Below are positions 46,442 through 54,039 of a stretch of 64,000 nucleotides of DNA, piece by piece (the first letter of the stretch is position 1; every line of letters starts with the position of its first letter). The translations under genes and the position numbers were made by a program. Source of the DNA: Pelomonas sp. Root1237. Its GTDB lineage: Bacteria; Pseudomonadota; Gammaproteobacteria; Burkholderiales; Burkholderiaceae_C. The notes under the pieces were generated by a model. It did not search any database, had not been told where the DNA came from, and saw only the letters and a list, made by a program, of their open reading frames with translations. The DNA lies in NCBI RefSeq assembly GCF_001425055.1, contig NZ_LMDK01000005.1, positions 821 to 64,820 of the forward strand, given 5' to 3'.

Positions 46442-47935
46442 ATGACCCAAGCGGAACAGTCAGCATCGGCCCTGGCGGGCGTGACCTTCGAAGGCAATGA
46501 CTTCGCGGCACTGCTGAACAAGGAATTCAAGCCCAAGACCGAGGAGGCGCGCGGCGCCGTGGCGCAGGCCGTGCAGACGCTGGCCCAGCAGGCGCTGAGC
46601 AACACCACGCTGCTCAGCGACGACGCCGTCAAGACCATCGAGGCCATGATCGCGGCCATCGATAGCAAGCTCACCGAGCAGATCAACAAGATCATGCACC
46701 ACGAGGACTTCCAGAAGCTGGAATCCGCCTGGCGCGGCCTGCACTACCTCGTCAACAACACCGAGACCGACGAGCAGCTCAAGATCCGCGTGATGAATGT
46801 CTCCAAGACCGACCTTGGCAAGACGCTCAAGCGCTTCAAGGGCACGGCCTGGGACCAGTCGCCGCTGTTCAAGCGCCTGTACGAAGAGGAATACGGCCAG
46901 TTCGGCGGCGAGCCCTATGGCTGCCTGGTGGGCGACTACCACTTCGACCACACGCCCCCCGACGTCGAGCTGCTCGGCGAACTGTCCAAGATCGCCGCCG
47001 CCGCCCACGCGCCGCTGGTGACCGGTGCCGCGCCGAGCGTCATGCAGATGGAAAGCTGGCAGGAACTCGCCAACCCGCGCGATCTGACCAAGATCTTCAC
47101 GACGCCGGAGTACGCCGCCTGGCGGTCCCTGCGCGAGTCCGACGACGCCCGCTACCTGGCCCTGTGCATGCCGCGCTTCCTGTCGCGCGTGCCCTATGGC
47201 GCCAAGACCAGCCCCGTCGACGAGTTTGCCTTCGAGGAAGACACCGAGGGCGCCGACCACAGCAAGTACACCTGGTCCAACGCCGCCTATGCGATGGCGG
47301 TGAACATCAACAGTTCGTTCAAGCAGTACGGCTGGTGCTCGCGCATCCGCGGCATCGAATCCGGCGGCGCGGTGACCGGCCTGCCCACGCACACCTTCCC
47401 GACCGACGACGGCGGCGTGGACATGAAGTGCCCGACCGAGATCGCCATCTCCGACCGCCGCGAGGCCGAGCTGAGCAAGAACGGCTTCCTGTCGATGGTG
47501 CACCGCAAGAACAGTGACTTCGCGGCCTTCATCAGCGGCCAGTCGCTGCAAAAGCCCGCCGAGTACGACGACGCCGACGCGACCGCCAACGCCGCACTCG
47601 CGGCCCGCCTGCCCTATCTGTTCGCCTGCAATCGCTTCGCCCACTACCTGAAGTGCATCGTGCGCGACAAGGTCGGCTCCTTCAAGTCGCGCGACGCGAT
47701 GGAAGACTGGCTCAACAGCTGGATCCTGAACTACGTCGACGGTGACCCGATGAACTCGTCGGAAGAGACCAAGGCCAGCCGCCCGCTCGCGGCCGCCCAG
47801 GTCGAGGTCTCGGAAGTGGAAGGCGCACCGGGCTACTACCAGTCCAAGTTCTACCTGAAGCCGCACTACCAGCTCGAAGGCCTGACCGTGTCGCTGCGGC
47901 TGGTGTCCAAGCTGCCGTCCGAGAAGTCCGCCTAA
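46442..47935 (+). CDS. tssC: Type VI secretion sheath subunit TssC (VipB/ImpC)
   Basis: A 497-residue large sheath subunit. It carries the family blocks EAMIAAIDSKLTEQINKIMHHEDFQKLESAWRGLHYLV, PYGCLVGDYHFDHTPPDVELL, PRFLSRVPYG, FAHYLKCIVRDKVGS and the C-terminal HYQLEGLTVSLRLVSKLP, with normal length. TssB and TssC wrap the Hcp tube, and ClpV (tssH, 55154) recycles the contracted sheath. It starts 44 bp after tssB, with GGAG in front, and is followed by the canonical hcp gene. Confidence 0.97.
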   Translation: MTQAEQSASALAGVTFEGNDFAALLNKEFKPKTEEARGAVAQAVQTLAQQALSNTTLLSDDAVKTIEAMIAAIDSKLTEQINKIMHHEDFQKLESAWRGLHYLVNNTETDEQLKIRVMNVSKTDLGKTLKRFKGTAWDQSPLFKRLYEEEYGQFGGEPYGCLVGDYHFDHTPPDVELLGELSKIAAAAHAPLVTGAAPSVMQMESWQELANPRDLTKIFTTPEYAAWRSLRESDDARYLALCMPRFLSRVPYGAKTSPVDEFAFEEDTEGADHSKYTWSNAAYAMAVNINSSFKQYGWCSRIRGIESGGAVTGLPTHTFPTDDGGVDMKCPTEIAISDRREAELSKNGFLSMVHRKNSDFAAFISGQSLQKPAEYDDADATANAALAARLPYLFACNRFAHYLKCIVRDKVGSFKSRDAMEDWLNSWILNYVDGDPMNSSEETKASRPLAAAQVEVSEVEGAPGYYQSKFYLKPHYQLEGLTVSLRLVSKLPSEKSA

Positions 47936-48030
47936 GACAGTTGGGAGAACTCGCCGGCGCGGGAGCAGGACGGGTCATCTCTCACCACCACCACAACACC
48001 CGCGCTTTGAACCCCTAAGGAGATATCAAC

Positions 48031-48531
48031 ATGGCAGTCAATGCATTCCTCACCTTCTTCGACAAGGCCGATGGCGAGTCCATCCAGAAGGGCAAGGAAA
48101 AGTGGATCGAGATCCAGGGCTGGGACTGGGAAGTCGAAGCCGAGACCAGCTGGACCAAGGGCGGCGGCGCTTCCGTCGGCAAGCCCAACCCCGGCAAGAT
48201 GAACTGGGAGCACTACTTCGACACCTCGTCGACCGTGATCCTGGGCTATATCTGCACCGGCAAGGCCTTCCCCAAGGTCGAGCTGCAGATGATGAAGACC
48301 ACGGGCAGTGCCACGCCCGAGACCTACTTCACGATGACGATGGAAGGTTGCTTCATCACCAAGGTCAACCAGAGCGGCACCGAGGAAGGCAACGTCACGC
48401 AGAAGGTCGAAATGGTCTTCAAGACCGTCAAGATCGAATACAAGCCGCAGGACAACAAGACCGGCAAGCTGGGCGCGCCCAAGACGTACAACTGGGACAT
48501 TCCGGCTGGTACGGCTTCGCCGTCGGCATAA
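48031..48531 (+). CDS. hcp: Type VI secretion tube protein Hcp (TssD)
   Basis: A 166-residue Hcp, the subunit of the hexameric inner tube. MAVNAFLTFFDKADGESI, KWIEIQGWDWEVEAETS, NWEHYFDTSSTVILGYICTGKAFPKVELQMMKT, TMTMEGCFITKV and VEMVFKTVKIEYKPQD are the standard Hcp1 blocks. The ribosome site (aaggag, 9 bases before ATG) is among the strongest in the window, as expected for a highly made protein. The 95-bp gap before it may hold an extra promoter. It is followed by a hairpin element and then two divergent Hcp-like genes. Confidence 0.95.
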   Translation: MAVNAFLTFFDKADGESIQKGKEKWIEIQGWDWEVEAETSWTKGGGASVGKPNPGKMNWEHYFDTSSTVILGYICTGKAFPKVELQMMKTTGSATPETYFTMTMEGCFITKVNQSGTEEGNVTQKVEMVFKTVKIEYKPQDNKTGKLGAPKTYNWDIPAGTASPSA

Positions 48532-48565
48532 CGCGCTTGGTGGACGTCTTGTTCGTGTTCGCATT

Positions 48566-48688
48566 CCGGGCCGAACGCCGGGCCGCCCCAAGCCGGCCCG
48601 CGCAGGCGATGTGCCTGCGGGTCGAGCCCGCAGGCATCGCCGTCCCCTCGGGGGACCGGCCGGCGTACTCGGCGGACGAGGGGTCCAC
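48566..48688 (+). repeat. Multi-hairpin intergenic element, copy 2
   Basis: This copy fills most of the gap between hcp and the next gene. It has the GCCGGGCCG...CGGCCCG block, the central stem at 48605-48641 (GGCGATG, TG bulge, CCTGCGGG, loop, complement), the GTCCCC-TCG-GGGGAC hairpin and ends with ggacgaggggtccac directly at the ATG of the next gene. The last part therefore acts as its Shine-Dalgarno sequence. The hairpins may also reduce read-through or stabilise hcp mRNA. Confidence 0.8.
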
Positions 48689-49237
48689 ATGAGTCGTTCG
48701 AACATCTTCATGCAACTCATCACCGGCGCCGGGCCGGTGGTGGGCGAGGGCCTGCTCGAAGGTTGGGAAGGCTCGATCGAGCTGCTGGAGTTCGGCTGGG
48801 GCATGCAGGCCCTCAAGGACCCCAAGAGCAAAGCCAGCGGCCTGGCCGCAGCGGCTGCCTCCGCTGCAGCCTCGATGGCAGGGCTGGGTACGCCCGTCAG
48901 CATCAAGATGCAGCCGCTGACCTTCAAGAAGCGGTTTGACGTCGGCTCCTCGCAGATGCATTTCTGCCTGGACAACCACCTGCCCGTGCTCAGCGCGTCC
49001 ATCACGGTGCTGCACATCAAGCAGCAAGGCCGGGCCATCCATCAACCTGGCTTCACCGTCGTCTGTACCCAGGGCTACTTTGCCGACTGCACCCTGGAGG
49101 TGTCAGACGATGGCCTGTCCAAGGAGGTGAGGGAAAGCTGGACCCTCAACTTCAAGAACATCAAGATGATGTATCTGAAGACCCTCGGCAAGGACAACCT
49201 GCCCACGGCCCCCTTCTTCCACCCATTGGCCCTCTGA
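48689..49237 (+). CDS. Divergent Hcp-like protein 1
   Basis: A 182-residue protein with the Hcp layout rather than a close match: NIFMQLITGAGPVVGEGL, GSIELLEFGWGM, then FKKRFDVGSSQMHFCLDN, LPVLSASITVLH and WTLNFKNIKMMYLK. These correspond to the first strands, the FxF/D-AS helix region and the late strands of canonical Hcp. An alanine-rich insert (about residues 48-66) interrupts the first loop. The ATG is supplied by the hairpin element. It is joined by a TGATG overlap to the next Hcp-like gene. It may be a tube variant, tube cap or effector adaptor; this cannot be settled from sequence. Confidence 0.75.
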   Translation: MSRSNIFMQLITGAGPVVGEGLLEGWEGSIELLEFGWGMQALKDPKSKASGLAAAAASAAASMAGLGTPVSIKMQPLTFKKRFDVGSSQMHFCLDNHLPVLSASITVLHIKQQGRAIHQPGFTVVCTQGYFADCTLEVSDDGLSKEVRESWTLNFKNIKMMYLKTLGKDNLPTAPFFHPLAL

Positions 49238-50106
49238 TGTCCAACAACGGCGCCGACATCTTCCTGGTTCTGCTGCGCCCCACCCGCGTGCCGGTCGTGG
49301 GCGAAGCAGCGTCCGAAGGCTTCCAGGGGCAGATCCTGGTGGAGACGCTCAACTGGAAGCTGCACAACGAGGACGAGCGCAAGAACGCCAGCAAGGCGGC
49401 AGCGGCCTTCACCCTCGCGAGCGGCAGAGCAGACAAGCAAGGCAGCAACGAGTTGCGTGCGATGCATGCGGCCAGCGACGATTACCAGAAGCGGGACAAG
49501 AGGCTGCAGGAGTCTTTCGCGAAAGCCCAGCGTGGCGGCAATTTTTCCGAGGCAGACTGGAAAGCCCACCAGGACCAGCGCGATGCCCTCGGCGCGGCCT
49601 TCAACAAGAAGCTCGAAAGCATCGCCAGGGATCCGAACGCCTTCGCGCCTGCCGACCCGCAAAAAGCCGAAAAGGCGGCCACGCTGCAAGGCGAACGGGA
49701 GAAGCAGTACGCGGACCTCGAACGCAACCGCAATTTCGAGTTCACGTTCACCAAGCGGGTCGACATCGCCAGCACCCAGATGCTGAACTCGATGAAGGCG
49801 GGCAACATCTTCCCCTCGGGCACGCTCACCATCCACAGGCGCTCGGCGACGTTTCTGGACGGCACTTCGCTGATCTTCACCATCCAGAAGATCCGCCTGC
49901 TGGAATACGAGCTGGACGTGGTCGTGAACGAGACCATGACGGAGATGATGGAGAAGTGGACCTGCGAGTTCGGCTCGCTCGCCTACATCTACAAGAACCC
50001 GCCGTCGCACTACTCGCACAGCAACACCGGCCAGGCCGTCGCCAAGACGGCGTCGCAGAACACGACGCGCGCCTTCACGATGAAGAACATCGGCTCACCC
50101 ATCTAG
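49237..50106 (+). CDS. Divergent Hcp-like protein 2 with long helical insert
   Basis: A 289-residue protein beginning DIFLVLLRPTRVPVVGEA and GQILVETLNWKL, and continuing after an insert with FEFTFTKRVDIASTQMLNSMKAGNIFPSGTLTIHRR, FTIQKIRLLEYELDVV and EKWTCEFGSLAYIYK. The flanking parts fit the Hcp fold. The insert, about residues 50-163, is rich in Lys, Glu, Ala and Gln and probably forms a helical hairpin or coiled coil. The ATG overlaps the previous stop by one base (TGATG), so the two Hcp-like proteins are made together. No known name can be given. Confidence 0.75.
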   Translation: MSNNGADIFLVLLRPTRVPVVGEAASEGFQGQILVETLNWKLHNEDERKNASKAAAAFTLASGRADKQGSNELRAMHAASDDYQKRDKRLQESFAKAQRGGNFSEADWKAHQDQRDALGAAFNKKLESIARDPNAFAPADPQKAEKAATLQGEREKQYADLERNRNFEFTFTKRVDIASTQMLNSMKAGNIFPSGTLTIHRRSATFLDGTSLIFTIQKIRLLEYELDVVVNETMTEMMEKWTCEFGSLAYIYKNPPSHYSHSNTGQAVAKTASQNTTRAFTMKNIGSPI

Positions 50107-50112
50107 CTTCCC

Positions 50113-50682
50113 ATGGCCCTGACCAACTACCGGGACGTCAGCACCTCGATGAGCGACGTGTCGGCCGGCTTCCAGTTCGAGTTCTTCTGCGAGAAATGTG
50201 GCGAGAGCTCGCGCTCGGCCTTCAGGCCCTATCGCAAGGGCCAGATCACGGGCTGGCTGAGCCGTTTCGCCTTCATGTTCTACGACCTGAACAAGGCCAG
50301 CCGGGCCACCGGCGCGTTTGCCGAAGCCGGTGGCGGCAGCGCCAAGGCCGAGGCCCTGGCCGAAGCCATGGCCGCCGCGGCACCGCTGTACGAGAAATGC
50401 ACCGGCTGCCGCAAATGGGTAGGCCGCGAATGCTGGAACAGCAGCAGCAACAGCTGCCGCGACTGCGCCGCCCGTTCCGCGCTGGATGCGGGTTCGGCCA
50501 GCCAGGGCGCCGCCAGCGGGGGTGGCTCGGCCTGCCCCAACTGCCAGACGCCCAGCCAGGGCGGGCGCTTCTGCCATGAATGCGGCTTCGACATGGCCAG
50601 CACGCACAAGAGCTGCCCGGCCTGCGGCATCACCCTCTCGCGGCAAGCCCGCTTCTGCACGGACTGCGGCCATGGCTTCTGA
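50113..50682 (+). CDS. Multi-zinc-ribbon protein in the T6SS cluster
   Basis: A 189-residue protein with several CxxC pairs: C26/C29, C96/C99, C107, C115/C118, C141/C144, C154/C157, C168/C171 and C182/C185. The last four pairs form two typical short zinc ribbons (CPNCQ...FCHECG and CPACG...FCTDCG), like double-zinc-ribbon proteins. The N-terminal third contains an aromatic helix region (WLSRFAFMFYDLN). It starts 6 bp after the Hcp-like gene 2 and overlaps tagJ by 11 bp, so it is locked into the operon. It is not one of the standard Tss proteins; binding of protein partners or nucleic acid is possible but unproven. Confidence 0.8.
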   Translation: MALTNYRDVSTSMSDVSAGFQFEFFCEKCGESSRSAFRPYRKGQITGWLSRFAFMFYDLNKASRATGAFAEAGGGSAKAEALAEAMAAAAPLYEKCTGCRKWVGRECWNSSSNSCRDCAARSALDAGSASQGAASGGGSACPNCQTPSQGGRFCHECGFDMASTHKSCPACGITLSRQARFCTDCGHGF

Positions 50683-51514
50683 TCTCTCTCCCCAACAAGC
50701 CGCCGAAGAGCTACTCCGCGCCGGCGACCCGCGCGCCGCACTCGCCAAGCTGACCGAGGCCGTGCGCGCCAAGCCGGCCGATCCCAAGCTGCGCACCTTC
50801 ATGTCCCAGCTGCTCAGCGTGCTCGGCCAGTGGGAACGCGCCCACACCCAGCTCAATGTCGTCGCCGACATGGACAAGCTGGCCATCCCGATGCGCGAGA
50901 CCGTCGGCCACGCCATCCGCTGCGAGCTGCTGCGCGCCCAGGTGTTTTCCGGCAAGCGCACGCCGGTTGTCTTCGGCCAGCCCGAGGCCTGGGTGGCCCA
51001 GTTGATCGAATCTCTCAAGCAGCAGGCCGAGGGCAACCACCAGCTTGCGGCCGACCTCGCCACCAAGGCCTTCGAGGCCGCGCCAACGAGTGCGGGCAGC
51101 ATCGACGGCCAGCGCTTCGAGTGGCTGGCCGACGCCGATTCGCGCCTGGGCCCGGTGCTCGAGGTCTGCCTCAACGGCCACTACACCTGGGTGCCCTTCC
51201 AGCACCTGGCCAAGATTCATTTCGACGCGCCCGAGGACCTGCGCGACTGCGTCTGGATGCCGGCGCAGCTGAGCTTCACCAACGGCGGCAACAGCGTCGC
51301 CCTGGTGCCCACGCGCTACCCGGGCTCCGAGAAGAGCGAGGATGGCCTCATCAACCTGGCGCGCAAGACCGAATGGCAAGCACTGCCAGGCGAGGACCGC
51401 TATGCCGGCCTGGGCCAGCGCGTGCTGACCAGCGACATCGGCGACCACGACCTGATGGCCGTCAGAGAAATTCTCTTCGACGCCAGCGAGGCCACGCAGA
51501 CCGAAGGCAACTGA
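50672..51514 (+). CDS. tagJ: Type VI secretion accessory protein TagJ (ImpE/HsiE)
   Basis: A 280-residue protein with an N-terminal TPR-like part (SPQQAAEELLRAGDPRAALAKLTEAVRAKPADPKLRTFMSQLLSVLGQWERAHTQL; shown by AEELLRAGDPRAALAKL and LLSVLGQWERAHTQL) and the ImpE C-terminal domain (FEWLADADSRLGPVLEVCLNGHYTWVPF, VWMPAQLSFTNGG, ALVPTRYPGSE). The start ATG 50672 lies inside the end of the zinc-ribbon gene. TagJ/HsiE binds the N-terminal helix of TssB and is thought to tune ClpV-mediated sheath recycling. It overlaps tssE by one base (TGATG). Confidence 0.93.
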   Translation: MASDLSPQQAAEELLRAGDPRAALAKLTEAVRAKPADPKLRTFMSQLLSVLGQWERAHTQLNVVADMDKLAIPMRETVGHAIRCELLRAQVFSGKRTPVVFGQPEAWVAQLIESLKQQAEGNHQLAADLATKAFEAAPTSAGSIDGQRFEWLADADSRLGPVLEVCLNGHYTWVPFQHLAKIHFDAPEDLRDCVWMPAQLSFTNGGNSVALVPTRYPGSEKSEDGLINLARKTEWQALPGEDRYAGLGQRVLTSDIGDHDLMAVREILFDASEATQTEGN

Positions 51515-52050
51515 TGGCCAGCTTCGGTGCCCAGGACCGCCTCCAACCCTCGCTGCTGGACCGGCTCACCGACAACGATGCCAGCTCCAAGGTCGAGGCC
51601 CTCGAGGCCCGCGTACTGAGCCGCAAGCAGCTGCGTGAGGCCGTGCTGCGCGACCTCTCCTGGCTGTTCAACGCGGTGTGTGAAGAGCCGGACATCGGCA
51701 ACCGCAACGACCCCGAACGCACGGCGCTATGGAAGAGCCTGCCGCATGCCCGCGACTCGGTGCTGAATTTCGGCATCCTGCCCCTGACCGGGCAGACCAT
51801 GACCATCCACCAGTTCCCCCTCATCGAGGCCCAGGTGCGCCAGGCCATCATCCGCTTCGAGCCGCGACTGGACCCGGACACGGTGGAGGTGCGCATCGCC
51901 AACGACATGAGCACCGGCCTGCGCCCCACCAGCCTGCGCCTGACCATCAAGGGCCAGATGTGGAACCAGCCAGTGCCGCTGGAGTTGCTGCTCAGCGCTG
52001 ACGTAGACGTGGATACTGGTCAAGCCGCCGTGCGTGATATGCGCGGCTGA
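51514..52050 (+). CDS. tssE: Type VI secretion baseplate protein TssE (gp25-like)
   Basis: A 178-residue baseplate wedge protein. QPSLLDRLTDND, LREAVLRDLSWLFNAV, VLNFGILPLTGQT and the late FEPRLDPDTVEVRI are the gp25/TssE blocks that seed the sheath. The ATG overlaps the tagJ stop. It is followed by an inverted repeat before tssF rather than by the usual tight junction. Confidence 0.94.
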   Translation: MASFGAQDRLQPSLLDRLTDNDASSKVEALEARVLSRKQLREAVLRDLSWLFNAVCEEPDIGNRNDPERTALWKSLPHARDSVLNFGILPLTGQTMTIHQFPLIEAQVRQAIIRFEPRLDPDTVEVRIANDMSTGLRPTSLRLTIKGQMWNQPVPLELLLSADVDVDTGQAAVRDMRG

Positions 52051-52063
52051 AACAATGAACATG

Positions 52064-52138
52064 GCCACAGAGACACAGAGGCACAGAGAAACTGAAGGAA
52101 GAGTCTCGTATTCCTCCGTGCCTCTGTGCCTCTGTGGC
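52064..52138. repeat. Inverted-repeat element between tssE and tssF
   Basis: Two 25-bp arms (52064-52088 and 52114-52138) built from CACAGAG units are complementary with only two mismatches and enclose a 25-base loop. The composition, CACAGAGACACAGAGGCACAGAG on one side, differs sharply from the GC-rich surroundings. Similar CACAGAG palindromes are scattered in many bacterial genomes, so this is probably a small non-coding mobile or REP-like repeat. It ends 29 bp before the tssF start and can form a strong RNA hairpin within the operon mRNA. Confidence 0.8.
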
Positions 52139-52167
52139 TGTGTTTCCCGGCTGCGTCGGAACCCCTG

Positions 52168-54039
52168 ATGGACCCCCGCCTCCTTCGCTACTACAACCAG
52201 GAACTGCGCTATCTCCGCGAGATGGGCGGCGAGTTCGCGCGCGAGTTCCCCAAGATCGCTGGCCGCCTGGGCATGGAAGGCCTGGAAGTCGCCGACCCCT
52301 ATGTCGAGCGCCTGCTCGAAGGCACGGCCTTCCTCGCAGCCCGCGTGCAGCTCAAGCAGGACGCCGAATTCCCCCAGCTTGCCCAGGCGCTGCTGGACAT
52401 GGTCTGCCCCAACCTCGGCGCGCCGATCCCGTCCATGCTGGTGGCCCAGCTCGAGCCGGCTCAGGACCCCAACCTGATTGCCGGCTTCACGCTGCCGCGC
52501 GGCAGCGCGCTGATGGGCGCGCGCACGCCGCTGGGGCCAACGCGCTGCGAGTTCCGCACCGCCCAGCCGGTCACGCTGACGCCCATCCGGGTCAGCCAGG
52601 TCGAGTACTTCCTCAGCGCCACCGACATCAATTTCAGCGGCCTGCCGCTGCGCGAGCGACCCAAGAGCGGCGTGCGTGTGCGCATGGAGCTGCCCAGCGG
52701 CATGAGCTTCTCGCGGCTGCCGCTGGACAGCCTGCGCTTCTTCATGGGCGGGCTGCAGGACGTGGCGCTGAAGCTGCACGAGCTCGCCACCTGCCGCTGC
52801 GTGGGCGTGCTGGCCGGGCCTGGTGGCAAGGAGGCTGCGGCCAAGCGCCAGTTCATCCCGGCCAGCCGCGTGCACCACGTCGGCCTGGCCGATGACGAGG
52901 CCATGCTGCCGGTGACGCTGCGCGGCCTGTCCGGCACGCGGCTGATGCAGGAGTACTTCGCCTTCCCGCAGCGCTTCCTGTTCATCGACGTGGCCGGCCT
53001 CAAGCCCAGCTTCGCCGCCTGCACGGGCAACAGCTTCGAGCTGGTGCTGCTGTTCGACCGCTACGAAGCCAGCCTGGAGGGTGGCGGCGAACCGGCCAAC
53101 TTCAGCCTGAATTGCGTGCCGGCCATCAACCTCTTCGAGCGCCGCGCCGAGCGCATCACGGTCGACGACAGCGCCACCGCCTTCCAGGTCATCCCCGACC
53201 GGCTGGCCGGCGCCGACTTCGAGGTGTTCGACGTCGCCTCGGTCACCGGCTTCTCCAGCGACACCGACGAGCTGCAGTTCCTGCCGCTGTTCGACGTGCC
53301 CCACGCCGACCCGGCCGGCGCCTCCGGCTATTTCAGCCTGCTGCGCGAGCCGCGTCTGGCCAGCGACCGCGCCAAGCGCGAGGGGCCGCGCTCGGCCTAT
53401 GTCGGCAGCGAGGTCTTTTTGTCCCTGGTCGACCTGCAGCGCGCGCCCTACCGGGCCGACCTGCGCCAGCTTGCCGCCAAGATCCGCTGCACCAACCGCG
53501 ACCTGCCGCTCTTCATGCCCGCCGGCCGCGATCATGGTGGCCTGACGCTGGAGACCCGTGCGCCCGTCGACCATGTCGCCGTCGTGGCCGGCCCGTCGCG
53601 GCCCGGCAGCGCGGCGCGCGAAGGCGCACTGGCCTGGCGGCTGCTGTCCCTGCTATCGCTGAACTACCTGTCCCTTGTCGACGAGGACCCCGAACGCGGT
53701 GCGCTGGCCCTGCGCGAACTGCTCGGCCTGTTCGGCCAAAGCTCCGGCGCCGGCCTGCTGCGGCAGATCGAAGGCGTGCGCTCCGTCACCACGCTGCCCA
53801 TCGTGCGCCGCCATCCGGCGCCAGGCCCCATCGCCTTCGGCCGCGGGTTGGAGGTGCAGCTGACGGTGGACGAACTCTCCTTCGAAGGTGGCAGCGCGAC
53901 GCTGCTGGGCGCCGTGCTGCACCACTACTTCAGCCGCCACGTGTCGATGAACAGCTTTGTCCAGACGCTGCTGGTCTCGCGCACCCGCGGCGAGTTGAAG
54001 CGCTGGCAACCGCTGCCGGGCGCCAGGGCAGTGTTGTGA
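52168..54039 (+). CDS. tssF: Type VI secretion baseplate protein TssF (ImpG/VasA)
   Basis: A 623-residue baseplate subunit. ATG 52168 gives the family start MDPRLLRYYNQELRYLREMGGEFAREFPKIAGRLGM; an upstream ATG at 52126 lies inside the inverted repeat and is unlikely. Other blocks are DPYVERLLEGTAFLAARVQLKLD-like (VERLLEGTAFLAARVQLKQD), FPQLAQALLDMV, PCLSM-like PIPSMLVAQLEP, and the end HHYFSRHVSMNSFVQTLLVS. TssF, TssG, TssE and TssK build the baseplate wedge. The stop overlaps the tssG GTG start. Confidence 0.95.
   Translation: MDPRLLRYYNQELRYLREMGGEFAREFPKIAGRLGMEGLEVADPYVERLLEGTAFLAARVQLKQDAEFPQLAQALLDMVCPNLGAPIPSMLVAQLEPAQDPNLIAGFTLPRGSALMGARTPLGPTRCEFRTAQPVTLTPIRVSQVEYFLSATDINFSGLPLRERPKSGVRVRMELPSGMSFSRLPLDSLRFFMGGLQDVALKLHELATCRCVGVLAGPGGKEAAAKRQFIPASRVHHVGLADDEAMLPVTLRGLSGTRLMQEYFAFPQRFLFIDVAGLKPSFAACTGNSFELVLLFDRYEASLEGGGEPANFSLNCVPAINLFERRAERITVDDSATAFQVIPDRLAGADFEVFDVASVTGFSSDTDELQFLPLFDVPHADPAGASGYFSLLREPRLASDRAKREGPRSAYVGSEVFLSLVDLQRAPYRADLRQLAAKIRCTNRDLPLFMPAGRDHGGLTLETRAPVDHVAVVAGPSRPGSAAREGALAWRLLSLLSLNYLSLVDEDPERGALALRELLGLFGQSSGAGLLRQIEGVRSVTTLPIVRRHPAPGPIAFGRGLEVQLTVDELSFEGGSATLLGAVLHHYFSRHVSMNSFVQTLLVSRTRGELKRWQPLPGARAVL

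Noticed and set aside
48611-48688. Extended N-terminus of the first Hcp-like protein
   Set aside because: The extra residues would be encoded by the hairpin element, and the same element sits before vgrG in a non-coding role.
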